Shown: in pieces, positions 42,101 to 49,837 of the stretch
Position numbering within the stretch: the first letter of the stretch is position 1
Layout of the letters: each line of letters begins with the position of its first letter
Source: JBJYKD01 sp049310025
Lineage (GTDB): Bacteria; Bacillota; Thermosediminibacteria; Thermosediminibacterales; Tepidanaerobacteraceae
Reading direction: 5' to 3'
DNA length: 64,000 nt
Assembly (NCBI RefSeq): GCF_049310025.1
Contig: NZ_JBJYKD010000002.1
Span: 62,001 to 126,000 of the forward strand
Notes under the pieces: model-generated
Databases searched by the model: none
What the model was told of the DNA's origin: nothing
Seen by the model: only the letters and a program-made list of their open reading frames with translations
Program-made: the position numbers and the translations under genes

Positions 42101-42419
42101 AAACTATCACCTTTCATTTTAATTTATTCTAAGTTAAGTTTTAATTATGGATTGTTTCCAAAATGATATGAAGCCATCATATTCCAAAACAAAAAAGTTG
42201 GCTCACTTTTAATCTTAACGTATCTGCCGAATACTTTCAAGGTATATTTTAGGCGAACGAGGAGTAAATAAGGCTAATTAAATTCCGGGTAATGAATCTT
42301 GTCAATGATGGCTTCAAGATGCCCACTTGCAGCCAAATTTTAATTGACCCACGCCGATAAGCGAGTTGTGGCGTGTTGTGTTAGTCGTTTTTGTCCAAAT
42401 AATCAGGAGGACGACATGT
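42101..42419. other. Gap upstream of iclR; possible IS21-type end
   Basis: About 319 bases. Near 42165-42183 lies the palindrome ATATGATGGCTTCATAT, a possible operator of iclR. On the minus strand GTGGGTCAATTAAAATTTGG followed by GTGGGCATC (42323-42357) looks like the repeated end sequence of IS21-family elements. CACGCC...GGCGTG (42352-42377) forms a hairpin. This is the border between the accessory segment and the pilus cluster. Confidence 0.35.
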
Positions 42420-43079
42420 TTAATGAGCTTCTTTTCCAAAAGGCATATAGTAAAGATTAACTTTTATTCCAAGAGTCCATAAAGGGGAAACCCTTGAACC
42501 GGCCCGGACGGAAATGTTCTCGTTCAAATTTATATCTTTCCCTTTTGATGCGGTAAAATCCACTTCCCGGATCTCCATAGCCCTGGGATAGAGTTCAAGC
42601 TCCTTTAAAAAATTCAACAGCGCATAGTATTCTCCTTCAACCTCTATAATAACGGGCAGGGTTTTTAAACCGGCGGCGTTATCACCGCCTTCATCAACAT
42701 CTTTACCATTTTCATTCTCGTTGACATTTTCTCCTTGAGGTTGAACCAGTTTGATTTGAACTTTATTAGCGTCAGCCCATTTTTCCATGTCTACAATAAA
42801 AGTTGTAATCCGGTTTACGTCTGGCAACCTTTCCACCAGTATTTTTTGTTGTTCAACAACCTGACTGCCATCTTTTTTCGAAACAATAGGATGTAGTTTC
42901 TGCTCCTCCGCCAGCTGCATTCTTAATTCCTGCAGCTGCCGGTTGTTATGCAGCAGGATTTCAAGACGCTGACCGATTATCAAATAAATTACCCACAAAA
43001 ATAAGAATAAAGCCAAAAATACAAGCATCTTTTTTTCTCTTTGCGTAAGTGGGCGGTTAAGCTTTAAATCTATTTTCAA
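42420..43079 (-). CDS. pilO: Type IV pilus assembly protein PilO
   Basis: Inner-membrane alignment protein of the type IV pilus machine. One N-terminal membrane helix (KKMLVFLALFLFLWVIYLII), a coiled coil (LEILLHNNRQLQELRMQLAE) and a ferredoxin-like domain that includes NRITTFIVDMEKWADANKVQ and LPVIIEVEGEYYALLNFLKE. Length 219. It is last in the pilM-pilN-pilO run, 5 bases after pilN. Identity rests on topology and gene order more than on sequence. Confidence 0.85.
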   Translation of the reverse strand: MKIDLKLNRPLTQREKKMLVFLALFLFLWVIYLIIGQRLEILLHNNRQLQELRMQLAEEQKLHPIVSKKDGSQVVEQQKILVERLPDVNRITTFIVDMEKWADANKVQIKLVQPQGENVNENENGKDVDEGGDNAAGLKTLPVIIEVEGEYYALLNFLKELELYPRAMEIREVDFTASKGKDINLNENISVRAGSRVSPLWTLGIKVNLYYMPFGKEAH

Positions 43080-43084
43080 CCCTA

Positions 43085-43632
43085 TCAGTCCTTTGCGATA
43101 GATCCGGAAATTTCAAATGAATACGAAAAAGAGGCATCGCCGTTTTCTTCATACCTGGAATAATTCAGATTAATGTTGGATATACTTTCAATTTGCTTTA
43201 ATTCTTCCATCATATGTGCCACATAGATGTTTTTTGAGGCCAGGCCTTTAATGGAAAGTTTTCTACTATCGTCAATCTTTAAGGATAATATTTTAACCTC
43301 CGATGGTTTTTTTGAGAAAATTTCCTTTATCAGAGCCACGACCACTCAAACTTTTTTTCATTCAGTTCGAGATAAATCTTTCGCCTTTGTTCCAGGTTTT
43401 TTATCATTGATTCGGTTTTTTGATTCTCACTGATCTTCAGGCGATACCCGCTCAGTTCGCTGCGGACTCTCCGGATTTCATCGGCGGTCTGATCTATTTT
43501 ACTATTGATCTGGAACATGAAATATGCAATCAACAAAATTGAAAAAAATGATAAGATAAAAATAGCGAATCTAAAATTTCTTTTTGATTTTTCTTTTAAA
43601 ATGTCCGCAGGAATCAAATTTAGCTTATGCAT
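43085..43632 (-). pseudogene. pilN: PilN, interrupted by a frameshift
   Basis: PilN is the membrane partner of PilM and PilO. The first half (43632 to about 43330) encodes MHKLNLIPADILKEK, a membrane helix (FAIFILSFFSILLIAYFMF) and a coiled coil, then hits TGA TAA after EKKFEWSWL. The second half continues in the -1 frame from the same spot (LIKEIFSKKPSEVKILSLKI to SGSIAKD), the PilN beta domain. Adding one base near 43331-43345 joins them into a normal protein of about 180 residues. It may be a true mutation, a sequencing error or programmed frameshifting; no good slippery site lies in the overlap. PilM overlap and PilO spacing are normal. Confidence 0.8.
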
Positions 43633-43635
43633 ATG

Positions 43636-44631
43636 CTATCCCCTTAAAGCAAAACCGATTGCGTTAAAATACTCCATGTAATCGATGTTGCCAGAATTGT
43701 CAAGACTTTTGAGTTGAAATCCCATATTGTTTGCCGAAACCAGCTGTATGTTAAAGTAATCAGCAAAAGCCCGGCTCCAGCACCACAACTTGCCACCGTT
43801 TCCCGCCAGAACGGCGTAATTTATCTGCTTGCCTTTATTCTGGATCGAATAAAAGTCAAAAAACCTGGATATTTCAATCATCAGTTCCTGTAATGCCGCC
43901 ATAACCTTTTCCTGAATCTTTTCTCTGTAGGGACCTGGATCTATTATAACCTGTTCTGCCTTAAGTTTGTCCATGGAAAGCAATTTTGCGACTATTTCCA
44001 CCAAATTGCTCCCGCCAAAATCTACGGTTCGATTTAAAAATGCCCGGCCTTTTTCCACAACGGTAATCTCTGTATGCGACGAACCCATATCTATTACCGC
44101 AACCACGGAATTTTTTTCTTTTTGACTCAGCAGCCTGGCCGCGGCCAGGGGGTATACGTCCAGGACCGACAGGTTAAGTCCGGCATTCCTGGCAATTTTG
44201 ATATAATCCATAATGTACTCCCTGTCGGCTCCGGCGATAAGCACCCGGCAGTTGTCGGATTGCTGTTCGAGCAATTCAAAATCATAGACAAAATCTCCAT
44301 TGAACATTGTTGAAAATTCACGGGCTTCCCAGTAGACGGCTTCTTTTAGCTCTTTCATATGCAACCTCGGAAACTGCAGGTTTCGAAAAACCACCCTGTG
44401 GCCGTCCACCCCCATCACGCATTTATTGCATGAAAAGGCTTTTTTGATCTCCTGTAAGCATTTGGTCAATATCTCTTTATCGCCGGTTTCCGAAAAGGTT
44501 GTGCGCATTAAAGGGTTTTTTATCTTGTAAAGGCCTTTCACCGCCCATTTTCCGCGGCTTTCAATAAGATGGGCCGCCTTTATAGTATCTGTTCCCACAT
44601 CTATTCCCACACATCCCCGCGCAAAAAACAT
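43636..44631 (-). CDS. pilM: Type IV pilus assembly protein PilM, actin-like
   Basis: Cytoplasmic FtsA/actin-like ATP-binding protein that binds the PilN N-terminus. Motifs: VGIDVGTDTIKAAHL (phosphate 1), VVAVIDMGSSHTEITVVEKG (phosphate 2) and NYAVLAGNGGKL (adenosine region). Length 331. The ATG overlaps the comFB stop (TAATG), so they are coupled. It is followed after 3 bases by pilN, whose start matches the PilM-binding peptide pattern KLNLIPADI. Confidence 0.92.
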   Translation of the reverse strand: MFFARGCVGIDVGTDTIKAAHLIESRGKWAVKGLYKIKNPLMRTTFSETGDKEILTKCLQEIKKAFSCNKCVMGVDGHRVVFRNLQFPRLHMKELKEAVYWEAREFSTMFNGDFVYDFELLEQQSDNCRVLIAGADREYIMDYIKIARNAGLNLSVLDVYPLAAARLLSQKEKNSVVAVIDMGSSHTEITVVEKGRAFLNRTVDFGGSNLVEIVAKLLSMDKLKAEQVIIDPGPYREKIQEKVMAALQELMIEISRFFDFYSIQNKGKQINYAVLAGNGGKLWCWSRAFADYFNIQLVSANNMGFQLKSLDNSGNIDYMEYFNAIGFALRG

Positions 44632-44915
44632 TATTTCACCCCGAACTGCTTATGGTGAGGATGCTTTGACACTATTTCCATGGCATTTAAAATCTGTATT
44701 ATTACATCTGTGCGAAACTGACTGCTTAAAATGCCGGATTTTGCATAAATCTCCCCTTCTTCGGTTACCACGTATTTTGTGGGTAAATGGTTTAAGGTAA
44801 TGGCGGCGACATCGAGGCGACACCGGTCGCATTTACAAAATTGTTTTTCTTCCAACATCTCGTCGAGCAATTGAAATACGACGTCTTCCATATAGTTTTT
44901 GAGCTTTAATCTCAT
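44631..44915 (-). CDS. ComFB-family protein
   Basis: 94-residue protein of the late-competence ComFB family: a helical start (KNYMEDVVFQLLDEMLEE), the central FCKCDRCRLDVAAITLNHLP with four cysteines that may bind zinc, and KYVVTEEGEIY. Recent work links ComFB proteins to c-di-nucleotide sensing in cyanobacteria; for this protein that is only a possibility. It sits between prepilin genes and pilM and starts at ATG 44915 after GAGGTGAG. Confidence 0.9.
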   Translation of the reverse strand: MRLKLKNYMEDVVFQLLDEMLEEKQFCKCDRCRLDVAAITLNHLPTKYVVTEEGEIYAKSGILSSQFRTDVIIQILNAMEIVSKHPHHKQFGVK

Positions 44916-44954
44916 TTTTACTCACCTCAAACTTACGTGTTTAACCGGACAAAA

Positions 44955-45425
44955 CTATTGAATATAGGCACCAAAAGGAGTAGCTTTTGTTTTAATCTCT
45001 ATGGCTTTATCTCCCTCTTCGGCGGATACAAGTATCTCTATATAATTTTTATCTTCAGGGCGAACAAAGGTCAGTGTTTTTAATTTAGCCACCGGATTTT
45101 TCCCATCGTTTCTTACCCGGTACAGCACTCCGTTTTGCAAATAATAATCCACATTTTCACCGTTCGGCGTTACAATCCTAATGTAATCCCTAGAAAGTAT
45201 ATGTACCTCTCTGGCCAGTCTGATAGAAGAGGAGAGTTTCATAACCGCCTGACGGGCATTTTGCTGCATTTCAATATCCTTCAGATCCCTGTCATAAGCC
45301 CTTGTCCCGAAACCGTAAAGGGAAAAAGCCGCGGTAAGAACAAGGCATAGCAGCCCTACAGAGACAACCAGTTCTATCAAAGTAAAACCGTCCTTTGCTT
45401 TAATACCTCCCCCGGTAGGTGACAA
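44955..45425 (-). CDS. Prepilin-like protein, PilW/PulJ type
   Basis: Type IV prepilin with the cleavage motif KDGFTLIELVVSVG followed by a long hydrophobic helix and a soluble domain of about 110 residues. The size and position after the PilV-like gene fit a minor pilin. The start is unclear: TTG 45425 is the furthest start inside the upstream gene, and the nearest strong ribosome site (GGGGGAGG) lies 10 codons before the cleavage site with no good start codon after it. Minor pilins prime pilus assembly at the membrane. Confidence 0.8.
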   Translation of the reverse strand: MSPTGGGIKAKDGFTLIELVVSVGLLCLVLTAAFSLYGFGTRAYDRDLKDIEMQQNARQAVMKLSSSIRLAREVHILSRDYIRIVTPNGENVDYYLQNGVLYRVRNDGKNPVAKLKTLTFVRPEDKNYIEILVSAEEGDKAIEIKTKATPFGAYIQ

Positions 45426-45762
45426 GCGTTACCCCCCTGCCTTTCCTTACCACTTCAACGGATATTTTTAACAAATTATCCCCTTCATCCTCTATGAGAG
45501 TTTTTCGAACATAAATTCTACCGCTGCACTCAACGTTTTCTTCGACAACTTTTGCAGTTTCTTCCCTTACCCTGTTAAAAGAAATACTTTTCAAATCCTC
45601 TATTTTGGCCTGGGCAAGGGCAGTGGCAATCGTTATATCCGCGCTTTCCTCATTCGAATGCAAGCTTTGAGTAAAAACACCCGCAAGAGGTGCCGCAACA
45701 AGCGCCAGGATGGCCACCGCAGCCATGACTTCTATCAATGTAAAACCGCCTTCATTTTTCAT
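45400..45762 (-). CDS. Prepilin-like protein, PilV type
   Basis: 120-residue minor prepilin. Start MKNEGGFTLIEVMAAVAILA with cleavage after the double glycine, a helix with an internal proline (LVAAPLAG), then a short domain containing AQAKIEDLKSISFNRV, the usual PilV/GspI pattern. It overlaps the next prepilin by 26 bases and follows the GspH-like gene after 9 bases. Confidence 0.85.
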   Translation of the reverse strand: MKNEGGFTLIEVMAAVAILALVAAPLAGVFTQSLHSNEESADITIATALAQAKIEDLKSISFNRVREETAKVVEENVECSGRIYVRKTLIEDEGDNLLKISVEVVRKGRGVTLVTYRGRY

Positions 45763-45771
45763 AATTTTTCA

Positions 45772-46263
45772 TCACCGTTCCGGCGGAATTTTGCTTATGC
45801 GTACCCGCCCGGTAGCCACGGTCACTATCACATAAAGCCTTTCGTTCTTGTTTTTTAATGCAACAGTTCCGGCCTGGACGGGAGCTCCAGATGCCGAAAA
45901 AATCAGGGTATTTTCGTTTCTGCTGTTATTAAAATTGGTGGTAAAACTCGTCCACTCAAAATTAACGCCTTCGGGTAATTTAACCACCTTCCCCTGAAAA
46001 CCATTAAGAGCGCTTTTTATTATGTAATAATCCCTTTTATTCATATCGAACAATATTTTATATGGAACGCCTTCCGATATGGCCTTTTGTTGGACCATTC
46101 GAATGTTGTGAGAAAGCTGCTGGGCGGCCACATTTAACCTGTAATTATCCACCGTTTTCTTAAAATCCGGCAAAACGATCGAAGACAAAATCCCCACTAA
46201 AGCAACAACCACCACTATTTCAATCAGAGTAAAACCCCTGTCGGGCAGCACTTTTTTAGCCAT
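45772..46263 (-). CDS. Prepilin-like protein, GspH/FimT type
   Basis: Minor prepilin with DRGFTLIEIVVVVALVGILS, then AAQQLSHNIRMVQQKAISEG, the GspH/FimT signature, and a beta-rich C-terminus. FimT-type minor pilins bind DNA in natural transformation in some bacteria, which fits the comFB context, but this is not shown here. ATG 46263 is used; GTG 46272 is possible. Length 163. Confidence 0.87.
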   Translation of the reverse strand: MAKKVLPDRGFTLIEIVVVVALVGILSSIVLPDFKKTVDNYRLNVAAQQLSHNIRMVQQKAISEGVPYKILFDMNKRDYYIIKSALNGFQGKVVKLPEGVNFEWTSFTTNFNNSRNENTLIFSASGAPVQAGTVALKNKNERLYVIVTVATGRVRISKIPPER

Positions 46264-46312
46264 AGTCAGCACGTCCCACCGCGATTTAGACTCTTTACGG
46301 CTAACGTTTTAA

Positions 46313-47050
46313 TCAAAAGCCGATGAAATCAAAATAAATTCTTAGTAATTCATCCCCCCGCAAAGCCGCCACAATTGACGCATATCCCAAAAAGGGGCCG
46401 AAAGGAATCGGGCTTTTCATATTTTTCTTTTTAAACAGCACAAGACCAATTCCGACTAAGGCTCCGCTGGCAAAAGAAATAAACAGCAATAGGAGTAATA
46501 ACTTTTGTTCTAAAAACAGGCCCAAAACCGCGGCGAACTTAACATCACCGGCTCCCATACCTCCGCCGGAGATGACGTATATGAAGCTTAAAATCAAAAA
46601 ACCCAGAACCGCTCCAAACACGGAAGCCTGCAACCTGTTGGCCAAAAGGCCGTAAATACAACCCGTGATGAGGCCGAATATGATGACCGAGTTAGGTATT
46701 ATTCCGTAATCAAGGTCAATGAACGATACGACCAGGGCCATGCAGCCGAGAGTTGCGTACCTGAAAAAATCCAAAGAAAATCCATATTTAATAAAAAGTA
46801 ACGAAAAAAATAAGCCTGTAAAAAGTTCAACAAAAAGATATCTGAAAGAAATGCCTCTTTTGCAGGTAGAGCAGCGGCCGCGAAGAATTATGAAGCTTAT
46901 AATGGGAATTAATTCCCATGCCTTGAGCCTTTTTCCGCAAAAAGGACAGTGGGAGGGGGGAAATGCTATGGACTCCCCCCGGGGCAGCCGGTAAATCACC
47001 ACATTGAGGAAACTTCCGATTATGGCTCCAAACATAAAAGCATTAATCAA
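46313..47050 (-). CDS. pilD: Prepilin peptidase PilD (A24)
   Basis: Membrane aspartyl peptidase that cleaves and N-methylates prepilins. The N-terminal methylase domain has SFLNVVIYRLPRGES and two CxxC pairs (CPFCGKRLKAWE and CSTCKRGISFRY). Catalytic aspartates are in SFIDLDYGIIPN and GMGAGDVKFAAVLG. About seven membrane helices. TTG 47050 follows GGAGTGA by 5 bases; GTG 47059 overlaps it and is possible. It lies between pilA and the minor prepilin genes. Confidence 0.95.
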   Translation of the reverse strand: MINAFMFGAIIGSFLNVVIYRLPRGESIAFPPSHCPFCGKRLKAWELIPIISFIILRGRCSTCKRGISFRYLFVELFTGLFFSLLFIKYGFSLDFFRYATLGCMALVVSFIDLDYGIIPNSVIIFGLITGCIYGLLANRLQASVFGAVLGFLILSFIYVISGGGMGAGDVKFAAVLGLFLEQKLLLLLLFISFASGALVGIGLVLFKKKNMKSPIPFGPFLGYASIVAALRGDELLRIYFDFIGF

Positions 47051-47096
47051 AAGATTCACTCCAAGTATTGTAAATGAATATTTATCATGTTTTTCC

Positions 47097-47420
47097 TTAC
47101 TTTTTAGTTAATGTTCCATCCTCGTTATCATAAGTATAATTATCCTTTATATTTTGAGGTATCTCATCAATATAGTCATTTACCAAGTCGTCTAATTCAT
47201 CAGGATATTCCCCGTTTTCCGCATAGTATCTTTCCAGCGCATTTTTTATAATCGCCAAATTTGCTTGTTCGGCACTATCTTCAGCATCTTTTTTTACCCC
47301 TATTACTCGGGGTACGGCTATAGTCGCCAGTATTCCCAGCACCGCAACAACCACAATAAGTTCGATTAATGTAAAGCCCTTTTCTTCCTTATGCAATCTT
47401 TTTGCCATCTTTATGAACAC
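47097..47420 (-). CDS. pilA: Major type IV prepilin PilA
   Basis: Likely major pilin: KEEKGFTLIELIVVVAVLGI with cleavage after G, a helix reaching NLAIIKNALERYYAENGEYP and a small soluble domain (LDDLVNDYIDEIPQNI). Acidic C-terminal half. GTG 47420 after GGGGGTGA is preferred; GTG 47429 and ATG 47408 are alternatives. Preceded by a 150-base leader region with a hairpin, unusual in this tight cluster, which suggests separate control or higher expression. Length about 107. Confidence 0.88.
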   Translation of the reverse strand: MFIKMAKRLHKEEKGFTLIELIVVVAVLGILATIAVPRVIGVKKDAEDSAEQANLAIIKNALERYYAENGEYPDELDDLVNDYIDEIPQNIKDNYTYDNEDGTLTKK

Positions 47421-47462
47421 GCTTTTCACCCCCTTTTCTGTCTATTTTTATTCTTAGTTTAT

Positions 47463-47489
47463 CTTAGGCGGCTGTATTGTTCGCCTAAG
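47463..47489. other. Hairpin between pilC and pilA
   Basis: CTTAGGCG and CGCCTAAG form an 8-bp stem. No T run follows on either strand, so it is more likely an mRNA-processing or stabilising element of pilA than a terminator. Confidence 0.45.
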
Positions 47490-47571
47490 GTAAAATGTTC
47501 CTGTACTGTTTCATTTTTGAAAGCTTATGAGAGTGAAAATAATATGTAAAATTTTGCAATATATAGATGCA

Positions 47572-48777
47572 CTAGTACAAATTATATATGCTAAACATGG
47601 GGATTACAATAGAAACAACAATGAATCCAATTATTAATGCCATTACTATTATCATGGCGGGTTCAATCAGCGACAAAAGCCTTTCTTGTGCAATCTCTAT
47701 TTCAGTCTCGTAAAAGGCCGCGGCCTTATACAACATTTCTTCCAGTGAACCGGCCTCTTCTCCCACCCTGATCATTTTAACCATCATAAGCGGGAAAACG
47801 TCACTGCCAAGGGCCTCAGCGAAGCCCCGGCCATTTCTAAGATTCCCCCTCGCCTTTTCCAGAGTTCTTTTGAAAACATGGTTTCCCAGGGCCCTTTCCG
47901 CTACCTCTAAAGACCTCAACAGAGGAATACCGCTTGAAATCAATATAGCCAGAATCCTGCAAAAATTGGCTGCAACTATTTTCTTTTGCAGAGGGCCAAA
48001 TATAGGTACGGAGAGCTTGATATAATCTATCTTGTAAGCTCCTTCAGGTTTTGCCCTGTAGCCGCGATACATCAAAATGATAAAAGCTAAAAAAACCAGA
48101 AAATAAATAAATATCTTCCCAATATTGGCGCTAATAGTAAGCAATAACCTGGTTAAAGGGGGAAGCTCGGCTCCCGATTGGCGGAACAAATCTGCAAAAA
48201 TAGGCAGCACGTTTGTTACCAGAAAAGATACTACCAAAAAGGCTACTGCACTTAAGATAATTGGATAATTCATTGCACTTTTAATCTTTTCCCTTTGCTT
48301 TGAAAGGTTCTCAAAATGAGCGGCCATTTTTTTCAAAACTTCATCTAAATGCCCCGTTATCTCCCCCGCTTCCAACATGTACACCAGCATTTCAGGGAAA
48401 ACTTCAGGATAATTTCGACAGGATTCAGCAATGGTAAAACCCCGCCTTATATCCCGGACCATGCTTTTAATTGTCCTCTTTAGCCTGGAACTGGTTGTTT
48501 GCTCCTCTAAAGTGGCAAGGCACTCTATAACGGGTATACCCGCTTCAACCATTGTAGCAAATTGGCGGCAGAAAACAGCCATATCTTTTAATCCTACTTT
48601 AAAGATATTATCCCATAATGATCTTAATAAGCTTTTTTTGTGTTCCTCCTTAATCACTGCCGGAAAATAACCGTTTCTTTTTAACATTTCAGCTACTTCA
48701 GAGCTGTTTTCAGCTTCATATATCCCCTGAATTGTATCTCCAGCCAAACTTTTACCTTTATAATAAAATAACGCCAC
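47572..48777 (-). CDS. pilC: Type IV pilus platform protein PilC
   Basis: Inner-membrane platform protein (GspF family) of 401 residues. Two repeats of the T2SSF domain: FCRQFATMVEAGIPVIECLA with EMLVYMLEAGEITGHLDEVL, and again FCRILAILISSGIPLLRSLE with MVKMIRVGEEAGSLEEMLY. Three membrane helices lie after each repeat and at the C-terminus. It lies 13 bases after pilT. Confidence 0.95.
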   Translation of the reverse strand: MALFYYKGKSLAGDTIQGIYEAENSSEVAEMLKRNGYFPAVIKEEHKKSLLRSLWDNIFKVGLKDMAVFCRQFATMVEAGIPVIECLATLEEQTTSSRLKRTIKSMVRDIRRGFTIAESCRNYPEVFPEMLVYMLEAGEITGHLDEVLKKMAAHFENLSKQREKIKSAMNYPIILSAVAFLVVSFLVTNVLPIFADLFRQSGAELPPLTRLLLTISANIGKIFIYFLVFLAFIILMYRGYRAKPEGAYKIDYIKLSVPIFGPLQKKIVAANFCRILAILISSGIPLLRSLEVAERALGNHVFKRTLEKARGNLRNGRGFAEALGSDVFPLMMVKMIRVGEEAGSLEEMLYKAAAFYETEIEIAQERLLSLIEPAMIIVMALIIGFIVVSIVIPMFSIYNLY

Positions 48778-48790
48778 CTTTCATCAGCCC

Positions 48791-49837
48791 TTATACAGAA
48801 TGCTCTTTCAAGGCATTTTCAAGAGTTTCTCTGGATATTAAATTTTTGTTGAACAAATTGTATAGAGCCTGTTCCATAGTCTGCATGGCATATTTCATAC
48901 CCGTCTGCATGACAGAATAAAGCTGATGAGTCTTTCCTTCCCTTATAAGATTTTTTACGGCAGGAGTAGCCACCATTATCTCTACCGCCGCCGCCCTTCC
49001 TGTATTATTTTTAAGGGGAACCAATTTCTGAGCTATTACTCCCTGCAGCACATCTGCCAGTTGTACCCTTATCTGTGACTGCTGGTTAGCCGGGAAAATA
49101 TCCATGATTCGCTCTACTGCACTTACGGCGCTGGCCGTATGCAGTGTAGACAATACGAGATGACCCGTTTCGGCGGCAGTAATGGCAGTAGCGGTCGTCT
49201 CCAGGTCTCTCATTTCTCCGATGAGAATCACATCGGGATCTTCCCGGAGAGCTGCTCTGAGTGCCTGTACAAAAGAGCGTGTATCTTCCCCCACCTCTCT
49301 CTGGTGTATAATACTTTTTCTGTGTTTGTGGAGGTATTCTATGGGATCCTCTATGGTTATGACATGACAGCTTCTTTCATTGTTTATTATATCAATCATC
49401 GCCGCCAGGGTGGTGGATTTCCCGCTTCCCGTGGGCCCGGTGACCAGTATTAGGCCTTTTTCGATTTTTGTAAAATCCCGCACAACTTCCGGGAGCCCGA
49501 GTTCTTCCAAAGAAGGTATTCTATCGGGTATTACCCTGATGGCAATGGCCGGAGTGCCCCGCTGGCGGTATAAATTGATCCTGAATCTGCCAAGACCCGA
49601 AATGGAGTATGCGAAATCAATTTCCCCTTTTTCAACGAATATTTCCTTTTGCTCTTTATTTAAGAGCAAATCAGTCATCTGCTGGAGATCGGTGGGTGTA
49701 AAACTTTCTCCTTTACAAAATACCAGTTTCCCATTAACTCTGTAAACAGGTGGCAGGTTTACCGAAATATGGATATCCGATGCCTTTTCAATTAAAGCCT
49801 GTGATAATATATCAACTAATCTTGTTTTTTCTATCAT
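48791..49837 (-). CDS. pilT: Pilus retraction ATPase PilT
   Basis: Hexameric ATPase that retracts type IV pili, giving twitching and DNA uptake. Walker A GPTGSGKSTTLAAMID, Asp box and Walker B region DVILIGEMRDLETT, His box HLVLSTLHTASA, and the PilT C-terminal AIRE-like region VRIQ... is replaced by PAVKNLIREGKTHQLYSVMQ, typical of PilT. Length 348. The ATG overlaps the pilB stop by 4 bases. Confidence 0.96.
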   Translation of the reverse strand: MIEKTRLVDILSQALIEKASDIHISVNLPPVYRVNGKLVFCKGESFTPTDLQQMTDLLLNKEQKEIFVEKGEIDFAYSISGLGRFRINLYRQRGTPAIAIRVIPDRIPSLEELGLPEVVRDFTKIEKGLILVTGPTGSGKSTTLAAMIDIINNERSCHVITIEDPIEYLHKHRKSIIHQREVGEDTRSFVQALRAALREDPDVILIGEMRDLETTATAITAAETGHLVLSTLHTASAVSAVERIMDIFPANQQSQIRVQLADVLQGVIAQKLVPLKNNTGRAAAVEIMVATPAVKNLIREGKTHQLYSVMQTGMKYAMQTMEQALYNLFNKNLISRETLENALKEHSV

